A stretch of DNA of 64,000 bases from Coniochaeta sp. PMI_546 (taxonomy: Eukaryota > Ascomycota > Sordariomycetes > Coniochaetales > Coniochaetaceae), in the NCBI GenBank assembly GCA_021432605.1, contig MU271152.1, positions 310,001 to 374,000 on the forward strand. Direction: 5' to 3'. Below, one piece after another: positions 11,517-23,459 of the stretch (the stretch's first letter is position 1; the number at the start of each line of letters is the position of its first letter). Position numbers and translations under genes: made by a program. Below the pieces are notes generated by a model. That model was given only the letters and a program-made list of their open reading frames with translations, ran no database searches and was not told the DNA's origin.

Positions 11517-12542
11517 TGTCGACGTTTCAGCTGAGTGCTAGCGGCAAGAAACAAATGAATGTGGTGGTTGCTGGACATCAGAAAACGAGTGAAATCAAGA
11601 ACGGGACACCTTGTGATGCCGCTGGAACCGTTTACAGTGGTTTACTCATCCTTCAGGAGCTGTAGCTGTGGTTCTGGAAGAAAAGAAGCATTCCTGTACC
11701 TCGAACCTCAGCCGCACGAGGTGGACGGGGGACGACGCACTAACGCAGCCCTGCAAAATGTGGCGCTCTAAAGCTTTAGGGGTCACTGCGATAGCAATGG
11801 AAATATAAGACCATGAAGCATATTACAATCGAGACAATTTGGGTCTGGAGCACATCCTCAGTTATCGCGATGGAGTTACAAATGAATGGCTTGATACGCA
11901 GGACCAAAGTCGTCGTATGCTGATATCATCGAATAGAGATTGAATGCTTCCTTTGAGTGAGGCGCTACTCCGAAGCTCAAGCTGCCTGGAGCCGGCCTCA
12001 TCGCACAGCAGACTTCTGTTGCTCAAACTCGGTGCAAAAATAGATTCGCGATGAGACCCTGAGAGAGCCCGGGAAGAACAATGGGATTTCTAGAGGCGCA
12101 ACCGAGACTACATCCAGGTCTACCTTACACGTATATGTAGTGTAGGGCTTAAGTTGTCGATATTGTTGGTGAATAAGTTTTGGCAGACAGCATAAGTGGG
12201 TCCACGCAAGTAGGGCATCAGTGATCTGCGGGGGATGTACAGCTGCCCTGGTCTTGGCACGCTAATTTCATGCAAGTTACGCGGCCCGTTTCTCGTCCCA
12301 ACAGCCAGCTGCTCCAGCTCTTGTCTGCCAATGTTGAGACATTGGATTTCTTGATTCATCCACAGCTTTTTCTGTTCTCCCACCCATCAATGCCAGCACC
12401 CTCAAGGACACCTGTCCACGTACATTATCCATTAGTTCCCTTGGCGTTTGGGTGCTGCTTCATGTTTATGTAGAGCCTTAAGAGGCCGAATTGTACATCT
12501 TAGCATTGACATGGCGGTATTGATCCATCCAGCATTTCAGTT
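11517..12542. other. Divergent intergenic region
   Basis: Upstream region of the unknown membrane protein (minus) and the carboxypeptidase (plus). The short frames here have no support. I see nothing else in it. Confidence 0.5.
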
Positions 12543-14644
12543 ATGTTGTTGCTCTTGATGACGAGGCTGGCAGGTGTCCTCGTCAGCTCGCTTCCGCTTC
12601 TCTTTCTCACCTTTCCAGCAGGATGTGCTGCTCAGTTCGCCCCCTTTCAAGCCGCAAATCTCACCAAGATCTTCTCGCCTGTCGATCAGGGTATCTCTAT
12701 TTCGTACAAGGTCCCCGATGGAGTGTGTAACACGGCTTTCAAGACGCAACAACAGTACACCGGCTGGGTCAACGTGCCTGGCGCATACGAGACCAACATC
12801 TTCTTTTGGTTCGTTGCTGCGCGACAGCCTACATCGCAGCTGACTATTTGGCTCAATGGCGGCCCCGGCTCGAGCTCCATGTTCGGCTTCTTCACTGAAT
12901 CCGGGCCATGCGAGGTCATTGAGAGAGGTGCAGACCGGCTAGACACTGTGGCCCGAGAATGGGGCTGGGACAGGGCTTCCAATATGCTCTTCATAGACCA
13001 AGTATGGTTTCCAAGTTGCAATCGCAAAGTGAAGTGTTCTTTGCTAAATGCCTCCAACAGCCTAATCAAGTAGGGTTTTCCTACGATGTCCCTACGAATG
13101 CCTCCTTCGACTTGGTCTATGGTGATGCGTCTTTGCCTCCGCGGCCTGTTCCCAGATCTAGGACATCGCAGACCTTCTTGAACGGTACTTTCAGCTCACT
13201 CAATGCAACCAACACCGCCAACACCACAGTAGTGGCAGCGACTGCCGTGTGGCACATGGTGCAGGGTTTCCTTGGGGCGTTTCCACAGTACAACCCTGCC
13301 AACAACAGCGCGGTGGGAGTTAACCTGTTCGCTGAGAGCTACGGCGGGAAGTATGGACCTGTATTTGCGGAAATATGGGAGCAGCAGAACCTGCGTCGCT
13401 CCAACGGCACCCTCAGTAACTCGACCCTAGATATCCACCTCGCCTCCCTTGGGATCGTCAATGGCTGCCTGGACGACCTCATACAAGGACCATCCTACGC
13501 TACCATGGCAGTGAACAACACCTACGGCCTTCAAGCCATTTCACCTTTGCGTGCTCAGCTAGCAAATGGGACCTTCTACCAGTCGGGCGGCTGCCTGGAC
13601 TTGATCAACGAATGTCGAGCGGCTGCCGACGCCTTCGACCCGGAGAATGACGGAGACGTCGACAGCGTCAATACCATATGTGCACGAGCGACTAATGCAT
13701 GCAACTCCGCCACCCTCGAACCATATAGTGAGTCCAGTCGCAGCTACTACGACATCGCACACGTCTTGCCAGACTCCTACCCATCCTACCTCTACGCATC
13801 ATACCTCAACAGTCGCCGCGTGCAAGAAGCCATAGGCGCAGTGGTCAACTACACCGACTCAAGCCCAGAAGTCTACTCCGCCTTCCAGTCGACCGGCGAC
13901 TGGGAGCGCGGTCCCATAGCGCCCAAACTGGCCGCCCTCCTCAACCGCGGAATCCGCATCGGCCTCGTCTACGGCGACCGCGACTTCATCTGCAACTGGC
14001 TCGGCGGCGAGGCTGTGTCCCTAGCAGTGGCGGATCTCGCGGGCGCCGCGTACTCAGCACGGTTCCGCTCCGCTGGCTACGCCCCAATCATCGTCAACGA
14101 CAGCTACATCGGCGGCGTGGTACGGCAGTACGGCAACCTGTCCTTCAGCCGCGTATACCAGGCCGGCCACTTCGTACCCGCCTACCAGCCCGAGACGGCC
14201 TTCCAGGTCTTTGCCCGCATCATACTCGGCACCAGCGTGTCGACAGGCGAGCCCGTCAACCTGGGCACTTACAACACTACCGGACCCCTGAACGCGACCT
14301 CCTCCCTCTCCCTCCCGCCCAGCCCGACTGCGACGTGTTACTTGCGGAACATGGCCGGTTCCTGCCCCGACGATGCGGTGAGCAGCATCCTGGCCGGGCA
14401 GGGGTTCATCATGAACGAAGTGTGGTACTCCGCCAGCAGTGCGTGGCCTGGCGCCACCTCCTCCACCACGGCTTCTGGCCAGACGTCGACGACATCGGTC
14501 TCGCCTACGCTCACGGGAGTCTTCACGGCCACGGCCACTCCTGCAAACGCCGCCCGCAGTGAAAGGCACTCGCTACATAACAAGGTCCTTCTTAGTGTGA
14601 TAGGCGCTATGTTCGTCGCCGTATACGTGATACCGTGCATTTAG
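12543..14644 (+). CDS. Secreted serine carboxypeptidase S10, probably GPI-anchored
   Basis: Two exons (12543-13001, 13061-14644) encode about 680 residues. The 59-base intron (GTATGG donor, TTGCTAAAT branch, CAACAG acceptor) rebuilds the family motif NMLFIDQPNQVGFSYD across the junction. An N-terminal hydrophobic signal ends near AAQ. The oxyanion segment is WLNGGPGSSSMFG. The triad is Ser246 (AESYGGKYG), Asp461 (GDRDFICNW) and His523 (AGHFVPAYQP). Many N-glycosylation sequons are present between residues 185 and 235. After the catalytic domain a Ser/Thr-rich stretch leads to a hydrophobic tail, as in GPI-anchored fungal S10 enzymes. It releases C-terminal amino acids, probably at the cell surface; S10 enzymes usually prefer acid pH. 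At about 680 residues it is longer than vacuolar CPY types. Confidence 0.93.
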
Positions 14645-16938
14645 GGAAGGCAGGAAGTTGCTGCTGGAGGCTATGCCAGAGTGTTGGCTTCTGAAGGAAT
14701 TCCATCCTGGCGTTTAGGTGGCGAGACTGGTGCACCGAATGTCTAGCCAGACACAGACTACGGATTTATAGGATTCACGATCATCGATACCCCAAAGCAT
14801 AGCTTCGACATGAATTGATAGAATTATTATTTGAATTCAGACACACCTGCTATGTGCTAATAACGTGCTTGACTTACGTATATGGCGGCGGTTGAGTCGC
14901 AAGTCGAATCCGTCGCAACTACATGGCAGAATTATTGCCAGCGAAACTACGAAACTTACAAGCCACCGACTTACCTGCCCCACGGTTTGGGTATACAAGT
15001 CGCATCATGTGGACTACACAGTCAAAGGTTGGTTGACCTGTGCAGCAATGTTAGCTGCCTGGCAAATGTAACAATAGCGGCTTGAGAGGACGAAAGAAGC
15101 GACGAAAATCAGAAAAAATGCCTTGTCAAAGGCGATCTCATCAAAGCTTGGGAGCTATGTAGACCGTCGTGATAAATTTTAAAATCATCAGGATGTCAAG
15201 TGTGGATGCGAACGGAAGATCAAAAACAAGACTTACACTTGAAGGAGAGAGGTGGGGAGAGTGAGACGAGGAGTTACCTGGTTGGTAGTGGGCACATACT
15301 ATAAACTGGTCAGCGTCAGGAAACCACCCAGGGTAGCCTCCAAGCCATCAGGTATAGAGTTCATTCAGGAATGGACGGGTTGTCATCAACGCCGAAGCTC
15401 TGACATATGCTTGTCAAAACTTGTGTCAAATCATCATAATGAACTCCACACCCGATATATTTGTTCAGCGTGGAGGGAAAATGGTACACACCCTTATCAT
15501 TGAAGAGGAAGGGCCATCGGAGCAGGGCGTTGTGCAAATAGTTGATGACTGTCTGTACGTTAGTACTAATTTCAAGAGATGGAGCAAGATATAGTGTGGA
15601 CAGAAGTTTTCAGAAAATGCATGAATGGTAGTAAATTGGTTATCAGCATGGGAAACCCCGATATGACTCGTCATCTAAAAGTCTCATCATGAAAGGTTGG
15701 CAGAAAAATATGAAAATGTAGCGCTTACCCATACTGTTCACGACGCCCAAGTCAAACTTACCCGTAACATTCGAATGCGGCGTGGATAACCATCCTTTAA
15801 GCGCCAATTAGCACCTCTCTTCTCCATCTGGTATTTAAAGATAGCCGAGGATGATGTTGCTGATCAGTGGACGAGGTTTTCTAGGCCTGTCGCAGATGGC
15901 ATGTCTGCTCATGCTGAAGTCGGAGCCCAGTGCCGTTTCATCATAGAAGCTGCGGAGATGATGTAGAAGAAGGATAGTATGTACCTTGCCGCCATGACAA
16001 GCCAGCAGTCTGTACGCGCGGTCAGCACATAAATTCTCGCCAGGGACGGAAGTAAGAGACGGCGAAGGCACAGGTATCAGAAACAGCCAATTGTTTTCGT
16101 CAAAGATCGGAATCTCAGTCGGTAATTCCAACTTGCCGAAGCAAAATTGAATCATCATAAGAATGCCAGAGGGGAGGGGGGTGATGGGTGTACCAACCTG
16201 TTGCGACCCGTGCCGTAGCAATCAGCGAAGGAGTAAATGTGTAGCAGTGGCCATGGTCACCACCTTCACAGGCTACTGAATGATCCCACCAGCCCTACCA
16301 AGGACGTACAGCTTGCGACAGGATCACAGCCTCCAGTGGTGCCGCCCGAGGGGGCCGTATTCGCTGGTTTCAATATGATGTCAAGGCCAAGAGACGACAC
16401 AATTGTGAAGTAGAGGACTATGGAGCAGACTGTTAGCAATCGGAGCCACATCTTGTTGATGTTTAATAGAAGACGAAGTTTGCCGTAACATTTCAGACTG
16501 ACGTGACAATAGTAGGTTTCATTCCCCGAAGGGTCAAAGACTCTAGTTTGTATGCGGATTGATTTTGTCATCACGATGGATTGGGGGAAAGAATCATAGG
16601 ATTGCTACTTACCAAATGCCCTCTCTTTGGTGTTGATGGAAGATGTTGCCAAAGAGAAGAGGAATTTTTTGAAGTCGCAGTTTTTGTAGCAGCGAAGTTG
16701 GGAATTGTGGGGAGCTTGGAAAATGCTGCCAATTCTTGATGGTGGATAGAGGTGGGTGCTGACACGTGACTGCGCATCGGCTTCTCGCGCAACGACCTCA
16801 GCACGCGTCAGTCATTCAAGAGACGCGGCATGGGAAGGGCACGCATGCGCATTTGCGGTCATCACCACATTCTGAACTCCAAAGCCTTGTGAAATTCACA
16901 ACTAACCGACACACGACGCATTATTGCCATTGCTGTCA
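14645..16938. other. 2.3 kb region without a firm gene model
   Basis: Between the carboxypeptidase and the Fpg gene. The minus strand of the part from about 14,860 to 16,560 has several consensus splice donors and short coding-like peptides and is described as a separate entry. The rest looks non-coding. Confidence 0.4.
14860..16560 (-). other. Unresolved multi-exon or decayed protein-coding locus
   Basis: I do not recognise this locus and cannot build one continuous model. Reading the minus strand, there is a signal-peptide-like start at about 16,449 (MWLRLLTVCSIVLYFTIVSS), then a cysteine-containing stretch (GGCDPVASC) ending at a GTACGT donor, then CEGGDHGHCYTFTPSLIATA. Lower down are VINYLHNALLRWPFLFNDKG (near 15,540-15,480) and GGYPGWFPDADQFIVCAHYQ (near 15,335-15,278), the latter followed by a GTAACT donor. 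Four further GTAAGT or GTAAGC donors lie near 15,760, 15,725, 14,970 and 14,875. Such peptides are unlikely by chance, but some junctions need very short introns or run into stops, so an interrupted gene is as likely as a working one with many introns. Confidence 0.35.
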
Positions 16939-18413
16939 TGCCTGAAATCGCGGAGAGTAAGTTCAGCGCCCTGAGACAACCTTGCGGATGATTCGAACCA
17001 AGGCTGAGATCAATAGTCGCACGGATCGTGCACTACCTCCGCCTCCATCTGGTGGGCAAGACGATCAAGAGTGTTAATGCACTAGACGATCCCATCATCT
17101 TTGGTAAGGTCGGCACAACGGGCTCGGAAGTAGCCGCTGCTCTCACAGGAAAGAAGGTACGATTGTCTCGGCTATAGATGGTGCATTTCAGGCGTCAATG
17201 TATCTGCCTGCATTTTGTCGTCAGCTGACCAGTCGCAGGTTCTGGATGCTGGTAATCAAGGGAAATACTTCTGGTAGGGAGAATATACATGGACTGTTCA
17301 CCAGACTTCGAGCTAAACAGAGGTGTTAGGCTGGAGCTGGACCGTCCACCACATCCTGTCATGCACTTCGGAATGACTGGTAGGTTTGTCTTGCATAGAT
17401 GATGGAGCGTATTTCTCACAATAGGACTAGGTTGGATACACATCCGAGGTGACCGTACGGCTTACACCAACTACTACAAGAAGATGAAAGATGGCGAGGC
17501 AGATCAGTGGCCGCCCAAGTTCTGGAAGTTTCAGCTGGAGACAGATGACAACCCAGCCGTGGAGATTGCATTTACAGATCCACGCCGGCTCGCTCGGGTG
17601 CGTCTAGTGGATTGTCCGGGCAAGGATATCCGGAAGCACTCACCGCTCGTTGAGAACGGGCCTGATCCTGTAGTGGACACCGACATCTTCACCGAAGATT
17701 TCCTTCGGAAGAAGATGAAGGCTCGGCATGTTCCTATCAAGGCGCTCCTACTTGACCAGAAGACTCTGAGTGGAATTGGAAACTGGGTCGGTGATGAGGT
17801 TCTCTATCACGCCAAGTTGCACCCGGAACAGTACTGCGACGAGTTCAATGACGAACAAATCAAAAGGCTGTACGAGTCGATTCGATATGTGTGCCAGACA
17901 GCAGTTGATAAGCTAGGGGACTCGGACGAATTCCCAGATGACTGGATCTTCCACCACCGATGGGGCAAAGGAAAAGGAGCCAGTCACATGCCAAATGGAG
18001 ATAAACTTGCATTCATTACGGTTGGCGGACGGACAAGCTGCTACGCTCCTGAGGTGCAAAAGAAGAGCGGCCACATCGCACCGGGGGTCAAGGAGGAGCC
18101 GATTGTATCGGACGAAGAGCCAGCCAAGAAGAAAGGGGCGTCCAAAGTCAAGCCGAAGAAAGATGTCGATCAGGAGGCTGGCCCGCCGAAGAAGCAGAAG
18201 CGTGCATCCAGGATCGAGCCGAAGGACGAAGTGGCCGAGGATGACGAACCTCAGAAAAAGAAAAGAAAGGCCGAGGAAGATCCCGTCAAGACGAGTCGGG
18301 CTCTGAACGGCAAGACGGCCAAATTCTCCAAGAAGCTGGAGAACACCGTGAGCGCAGGGAGCATATCTGGATCAACTCGTCGCTCAGGGAGGCTAAGTAG
18401 GGGAGGAGCTTGA
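16939..18413 (+). CDS. Formamidopyrimidine-DNA glycosylase / AP lyase (Fpg/MutM family)
   Basis: Five exons (16939-16957, 17017-17156, 17239-17273, 17330-17379, 17425-18413) join in phase to about 410 residues. The start MPEIAE places the catalytic Pro2 and Glu3 of the Fpg family at the mature N-terminus, which fixes the start. HFGMTG, the Lys-containing loop and the helix-two-turn-helix QKTLSGIGNWVGDEVLYHAK are present. The C-terminal zinc finger of bacterial Fpg is absent. In its place is VGGRTSCYAPEVQKKSGH, the zincless-finger version known from plants and fungi. A Lys/Glu-rich tail of about 110 residues, with several KKxKR-type clusters, likely directs nuclear entry and DNA binding. The enzyme removes oxidised bases such as formamidopyrimidines and further-oxidised guanine and nicks the strand; exact substrate range is inferred. 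Confidence 0.92.
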
Positions 18414-18686
18414 TTATTTCGATAACTGGATGCTGGTCATCTGTCTCACCAGGACAAGGATGATGCAAGCGAGTCATCCAGTTATGTCGTCGAGACCAAT
18501 GCAAGAACTTTCTGACATTATCGCGACGTAATGATCTGCCTCTTCGGACAGGTCAGCCGGCGACATATGGTGATGTAGCACCGGGTTAAGTAGATGGTTG
18601 AGCGTCGATACATACATGAATATAATGACCGTACAGTACATGCTCTGCCTGGCCCAATAAAAAAAGTGACCTGTGCGGGTGCACCC

Positions 18687-19375
18687 TTAGGGTTCCGACT
18701 CTACCCCAGGAGGGAATGTCCCAAAGAGAGCCATCAGATGCTCGGTATCACTTGGAGCGAGTTTCCTTCCCTCCTTTGTCGCCTTAGCGAGCATTCGAAA
18801 GTCTGCAAGCCACCTTTGATCAACGCGGGTCCTAGCGAATATGGAAAGCCGGAACCAACTTACAGTCGACGTAATAACCTGGGGAACCTAGTAAGCATGA
18901 AGTCGACAACATTTAAACGAGGGTATAGAGTTATAGCCGAGACCCTTGGCGGAGAAACCTACCCGGAGTTGCGGTCATGAAGAACTCGGCCTCTTCGGTT
19001 TCGGATGGGTTCTTGAAGGTATGGACAGCTCTCGGCGGCACGACCATGAGTTCTCCTTCTGCGGCATCTATGCTGCCTTCTGGCGTCTCGAATCTGACAG
19101 TTCCTGCCGTCAACAGGTTAGTCACATCCGGTTCGTCTTCCCCGGAAAGGACCTCCGTCCCTACCTTTAGTCACGAGGAAGCATTCATCGTGGAAGCGAT
19201 GCCAGTGCATCGGCGGCCCCGAAGCGCCTTTCGGCAGAGTGATCGTCACACATCCAACTCGGTTATCGGTATTACTGCCGTCTTCGAAGACATAGCAGGT
19301 CATAGGGCCGATCTGGATCACCTCAGCCGTCTCCTTCTTACAGTGCCTCACCGGAACAGGACCACGGAGTGGCAT
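18687..19375 (-). CDS. Single-domain cupin protein
   Basis: Four exons (19375-19165, 19103-18963, 18887-18864, 18802-18687) give 163 residues; all junctions keep phase 1. Intron 1 has a GTGACTAAC branch and GCAG acceptor; introns 2 and 3 have GTAGGT and GTAAGT donors. Exon 1 carries the first cupin motif (GASGPPMHWHRFHDECFLV, with metal ligands His, His and Glu). Exon 2 carries the second (VPPRAVHTFKNPSETEEAEF, with His). So the Mn/Fe-binding beta-barrel looks intact. The C-terminal exons encode a helical cap (PGYYVDYFRMLAKATKEG). There is no signal peptide. Similar fungal proteins are quercetin-dioxygenase-like or of unknown function, so no substrate is assigned. The third exon is only 24 bases long. 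Confidence 0.85.
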
Positions 19376-20837
19376 CTTGGACGGATCTGACTGAATCTGA
19401 ATATTCTTTAAACAGGTCGCAACTCACAGCGTCATGAGGCTGTGCTTCGATTGGGGAAGGGTGACGGTGTTCCCCGCTGATTTTGAGGCACCACAAACTG
19501 CCGCCACATCGGACGACACTAGACTAATGCAATTGCGTATGCAACCAACGTCTCTTTCCCGAACCTAATACGTCCCTTCGTGCAAGAGCTACTTGACTAC
19601 TGCGCTATTGGTAAGGATGAACTTGTCAAGCCAAAATGAGGTCTCTTGGAGACATGTGAGGCATCAGACCGCGCAGTGCGCCAACCCTGGTTTCTGATGA
19701 TGGACTCTCTGGCCGCTGAGGCGCCAACGTAGTATCCCAACATGCACAGTGGGGTTACAGTCATTATCTTGACACTGTCGATCTGCCTTTGTTTCGTTTC
19801 GTTTCAGAGTGCCGAGACGGGGTGTCAACTACCGCCCCATATGCCGTCCACCCCAGCTTTTCCGAGGAGCTAGCGGTCTTTAGCTCCCCATGAACGACTC
19901 TATTTCCACGACAAAACTCTCGGATGTCTTACATTGCTTCATCTCGACCATGTATGTATGTATAAGCTGCAAGCTGTCACTGACACAAAGTCCGAGAAGC
20001 TCGAGCTTGACTACTACTGGAGTTTGCCATTCCTTCAAAGATCGATCTGCCAAGAAATTGGTTCTCATTTTCGTGTACTGGCTAAAGAATGGCCGGCTAC
20101 TTAATATAGTTTATACAGCCAGTCGATGCCGTTTCTCATCTCTGATTCGTCCTTCAACATTGTCAGGAGGATGCTCAAAGTAATATATCTTTTCCCCTTT
20201 CCCCTCATTTGTTAATATAGATGCTTGTCTCTGGGCTATCAAGACAACTTTTACCCAATATCGATCATCCATTTAAGCTTTCCCTGTAGACCTAGTCGAC
20301 GACGACGGATCTTGAGGCGCATTCATCACAATGTTCTCTTGATTGTAGGATGGTCATTGAGTGAGAAGAGGCTGCGGAAAACATTGTGCCATCATCTATG
20401 CAGCACTGCTTCCATCGAACTGGACCATTAATATCCAGCGATATAGGTTGCTTGAGAGTTGGAGATCTCGTCCTACGCGATCTAGTAGATTGCTCTCCTC
20501 ACCAAGGGCAGCCTCGCAATCAGCTCCCCTTCTCCAATCTTCCGGGACTGAAGAGATGTCAGATATGCTTCGGAAATCACTACAAGTTCCTCTTAGCATG
20601 TCTCTCCGGCAGTCTTACCCCTTAACACTCTGTGTAGGATGGCCACCCAGACGTTTAGCCGGGTCAAGTGCGATGACTGTATGTACCGTCCGGCCTGCTT
20701 GGAGCAATACCTCTAAGTCCTTATGGTTTTCCGCAGAGCGAGCCAGCAGCATGATGTTCGCAAAGTGCCGCATGAGGCGGGGTCCACCTCCTTACCGTGC
20801 TCCTGAGCCTGACCATGTAATCCAAATTGTTCCTGTG

Positions 20838-21034
20838 CTGGGGAATCTGCCTCGACTCCCAATTCTCAGAGATTGAGCGCCATATTCCCCAGTGCGTCGG
20901 CCGCCGGTTTCCCCTTATTAGCCCCCACCGGTGGTGCTTCCCCACAGCAAGCTTTTCGGGCCTTCCTTGCCGGAAGAAGATGGTTCTGGGGGGTCAGCCC
21001 AGGCGACGCGGATCAACGCGCCACCTCTCTGGGG
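20838..21034. promoter_or_regulatory. Cluster of CRE1-like sites with an overlapping XYR1/XlnR-like site
   Basis: Six matches to the CreA/CRE1 consensus SYGGRG lie within 200 bases: CTGGGG at 20838, CCCCAG at 20887, CCCCAC at 20923 and 20940, and CTGGGG at 20986 and 21029. A further CCCCGC is at 21388. TTAGCC at 20918-20923 is GGCTAA on the other strand, the core recognised by XYR1/XlnR activators, and it overlaps the CCCCAC at 20923. This is 770-970 bases upstream of the cellobiohydrolase start, a plausible distance for carbon control. The consensus sequences are established knowledge; binding here is inference. Confidence 0.5.
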
Positions 21035-21700
21035 AACAGTGAGGCTACCATGGTTGGTCACTACGTTAAACGACTTTCCAGAAAGCCCCCCTGTCCCGCT
21101 ATCTCTATTCCGTCCCAATAAGCGTATGATCAGATCGACCTTTTCTTATGTCTTCGAGACATGACGAGGCACATAACCGAACCGTCGGAGGGCATTGTCC
21201 GCATCTCAAAGTGAGGAAGAAGTGTCGCACAGCCTCTAGCATCCATCTAATCTGAACGGTACGAACCGGATACGGAGGTCTTGGCTTCGATATCGCCCCA
21301 TGGAAACGACGTTGCTTAGGCTCTGGACGAGGGCCCTTGGACTCCAGGATGGCTCGCGTACCATGAACCACCCGTCCTCATGACGCTCCCCGCATTCGAG
21401 TGCTACCGAGATGCGGCAGCTGTGGCGCGCTTCTGGTCTTGTTGTGGAAGATGGCCGCTACCCGATGCCGAGTGAGCAAATTCCAGGCTATTGATGTCCA
21501 TATCAGTTCATTTACTGACTAAGTTCTCAGGCCCCTTGTGCTTCCTGCGCAGAAATATGTCGACGGATTTCAGGGCCAAGTTACCGAGTGTGAGGAGCCC
21601 AGAATGGAAGACGTGGTACCCGGCGCTTCTGGGATTCGGGATATCAAGTCGGATGACGGACGTGGTTTGAGTCCAGAGTCATGGAAGCGGGAGCTCTCAC

Positions 21701-21709
21701 TATATAAAA
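21701..21709 (+). promoter_or_regulatory. TATA box of the cellobiohydrolase gene
   Basis: TATATAAAA lies about 95-100 bases upstream of the ATG at 21804, followed by a CT-rich stretch that is typical of strong fungal core promoters. Confidence 0.7.
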
Positions 21710-21803
21710 GCTTCGAACTCTCCCTCCTCCAGCCCGGGCCCACACTTTCCCTTCCCCCAGATCTGTCGCCAAGCAGCTCGCTACAGTGTACCAAGCCGTC
21801 AAG

Positions 21804-23459
21804 ATGATTGCCAAGTTCGCAGCACTTTCAGCCCTTCTGGGCCTTGCCGCTTCTCAGCAAGTGGGCACCCAGCAAACCGAGACTCATCCGAAGATGACAT
21901 GGTCGCAGTGCACTAGCGGGGGATCCTGCACGAGCAAGAGCGGCGAGGTGACGATCGACTCCAACTGGCGTTGGGTTCACGACAAGGGCGGCTACACCAA
22001 CTGCTACGACGGGAACAAGTGGAACACGACCATTTGCAAGGACTCCAAGACATGTGCTGCCAACTGTGCTCTGGATGGCGCCGACTACAAGGCTACCTAT
22101 GGTGCTTCGACCAGCGGCAACGCCCTGACTCTTACCTTCGTTACCAAGGGCTCGTATGGTAAGCAATCAAGCGACCGCGGCAGAACAATGCGGGCCATCC
22201 CGTGCTAACAACAATGCGCGCAAAATAGCGACTAACATTGGTTCGCGTCTCTACCTCATGGCTAGCGCCAGCAAGTACCAGATGTTCACCCTGCTCGGCA
22301 ACGAGTTCACTTTCGATGTCGATGTTTCCAAGCTTGGGTGAGTTCTAACCGGGTTCCCGTGGAGGAGCCAAGAAAATTTTCGGATCCAGACTTACAAGGT
22401 CGAAACAGCTGCGGTCTCAACGGTGCTCTGTACTTTGTCTCCATGGACGAGGACGGTGGTATGTCTAAGTACTCGACCAACAAGGCTGGTGCCAAGTACG
22501 GAACGGGCTACTGCGACGCCCAGTGCCCGCGTGATCTGAAGTTTATCAACGGCGAGGCCAACTCTGCACAGTGGACGCCGTCCTCCAACGATCAGAACGC
22601 CGGCGTCGGTGGATATGGCTCTTGCTGCACTGAGATGGATATCTGGTATGCTACCCCAGTCAAGCTTAACGAGACATCAGGTGCGAAATGTATAGGCGTA
22701 CTAACGCGAACTCATAGGGAGGCCAACTCAATCTCGACCGCATACACTCCCCACCCCTGTACCACGGTGGGCCAGCACCGCTGCTCGGGAGATGAGTGCG
22801 GAGGAACTTACTCTGAGACCCGCTACGCCGGTACCTGCGATCCGGATGGCTGTGATTTCAACAGCTACCGCCAGGGCGTCAAGGACTTCTACGGCCCGGG
22901 CATGACGGTCGACACGAAGAAGAAGTTCACCGTTGTCACGCAGTTCCTCAAGGGCAGCGACGGTGTCCTGAACGAGATCAAGCGCTTCTACGTCCAGGAC
23001 GGCAAGGTGATCCCCAACTCCGAGTCGACCATCCCGGGCACGTCGGGCAACTCGGTCAACCCAGACTTCTGCAAGGCCCAGAAGATTGCATTTGGCGACG
23101 GAGACCACTTCAACGAGAAGGGTGGATTCGCTCAGTTCAGCAAGGGCGTCGCGGCCCCCATGGTGCTCGTCATGTCCCTCTGGGACGACCACTACGCCAA
23201 CATGCTCTGGCTCGACTCCACGTATCCCACCGACGCCTCGCCCGATGAGCCCGGCAAGGCCCGTGGCACTTGCGACACCACCTCGGGTGTTCCTGCCGAC
23301 ATTGAGGCCAGCCAGGCCAGCAACCAGGTCATCTACTGTAAGTTAACCATAACTTCGTGCCGTGATGACATGTGTGACGATACCTTGTACTGACTGCCTC
23401 TCTCTCTTGCAGCGAACATCAAGTTCGGACCCATCAACTCGACCTTCAAGGCTTCCTAA
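21804..23459 (+). CDS. Cellobiohydrolase, glycoside hydrolase family 7, without CBM1
   Basis: Five exons (21804-22158, 22229-22337, 22409-22645, 22718-23337, 23413-23459) join in phase to 455 residues. All four introns are 70-75 bases with good branch sites. The signal peptide ends at AAS before [10 protein letters not shown]. The catalytic motif EMDIWEANS is restored across intron 3, whose position splits the Trp codon. By position Glu230 is the nucleophile, Asp232 the helper and Glu235 the acid/base, matching Glu212/Asp214/Glu217 of the well-studied Trichoderma enzyme after signal removal. Long loop segments ([36 protein letters not shown]) favour a tunnel-forming exo-enzyme over an endoglucanase. 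The protein stops at the end of the catalytic domain, with no linker or cellulose-binding module. It releases cellobiose from cellulose chain ends outside the cell. Expression is probably induced by cellulose and repressed by glucose. Confidence 0.96.

Larger units (their letters stand above)
19376..21803. other. Long intergenic region upstream of the cellobiohydrolase gene
   Basis: A 2.4 kb stretch without a firm gene. On the minus strand, 20773-20396 contains two open pieces (for example HFANIMLLARSAENHKDLEV and GDFRSISDISSVPEDWRRG) that could join in phase, but only through an intron of about 39 bases, which is too short to trust. The proximal part is the promoter of the GH7 gene, with regulatory sites listed separately. 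Confidence 0.4.

Noticed and set aside
20396-20773. Two-exon minus-strand gene upstream of the GH7 gene
   Set aside because: The pieces join in phase, but the intron would be only about 39 bases and the product has no recognisable domain; too weak to call.
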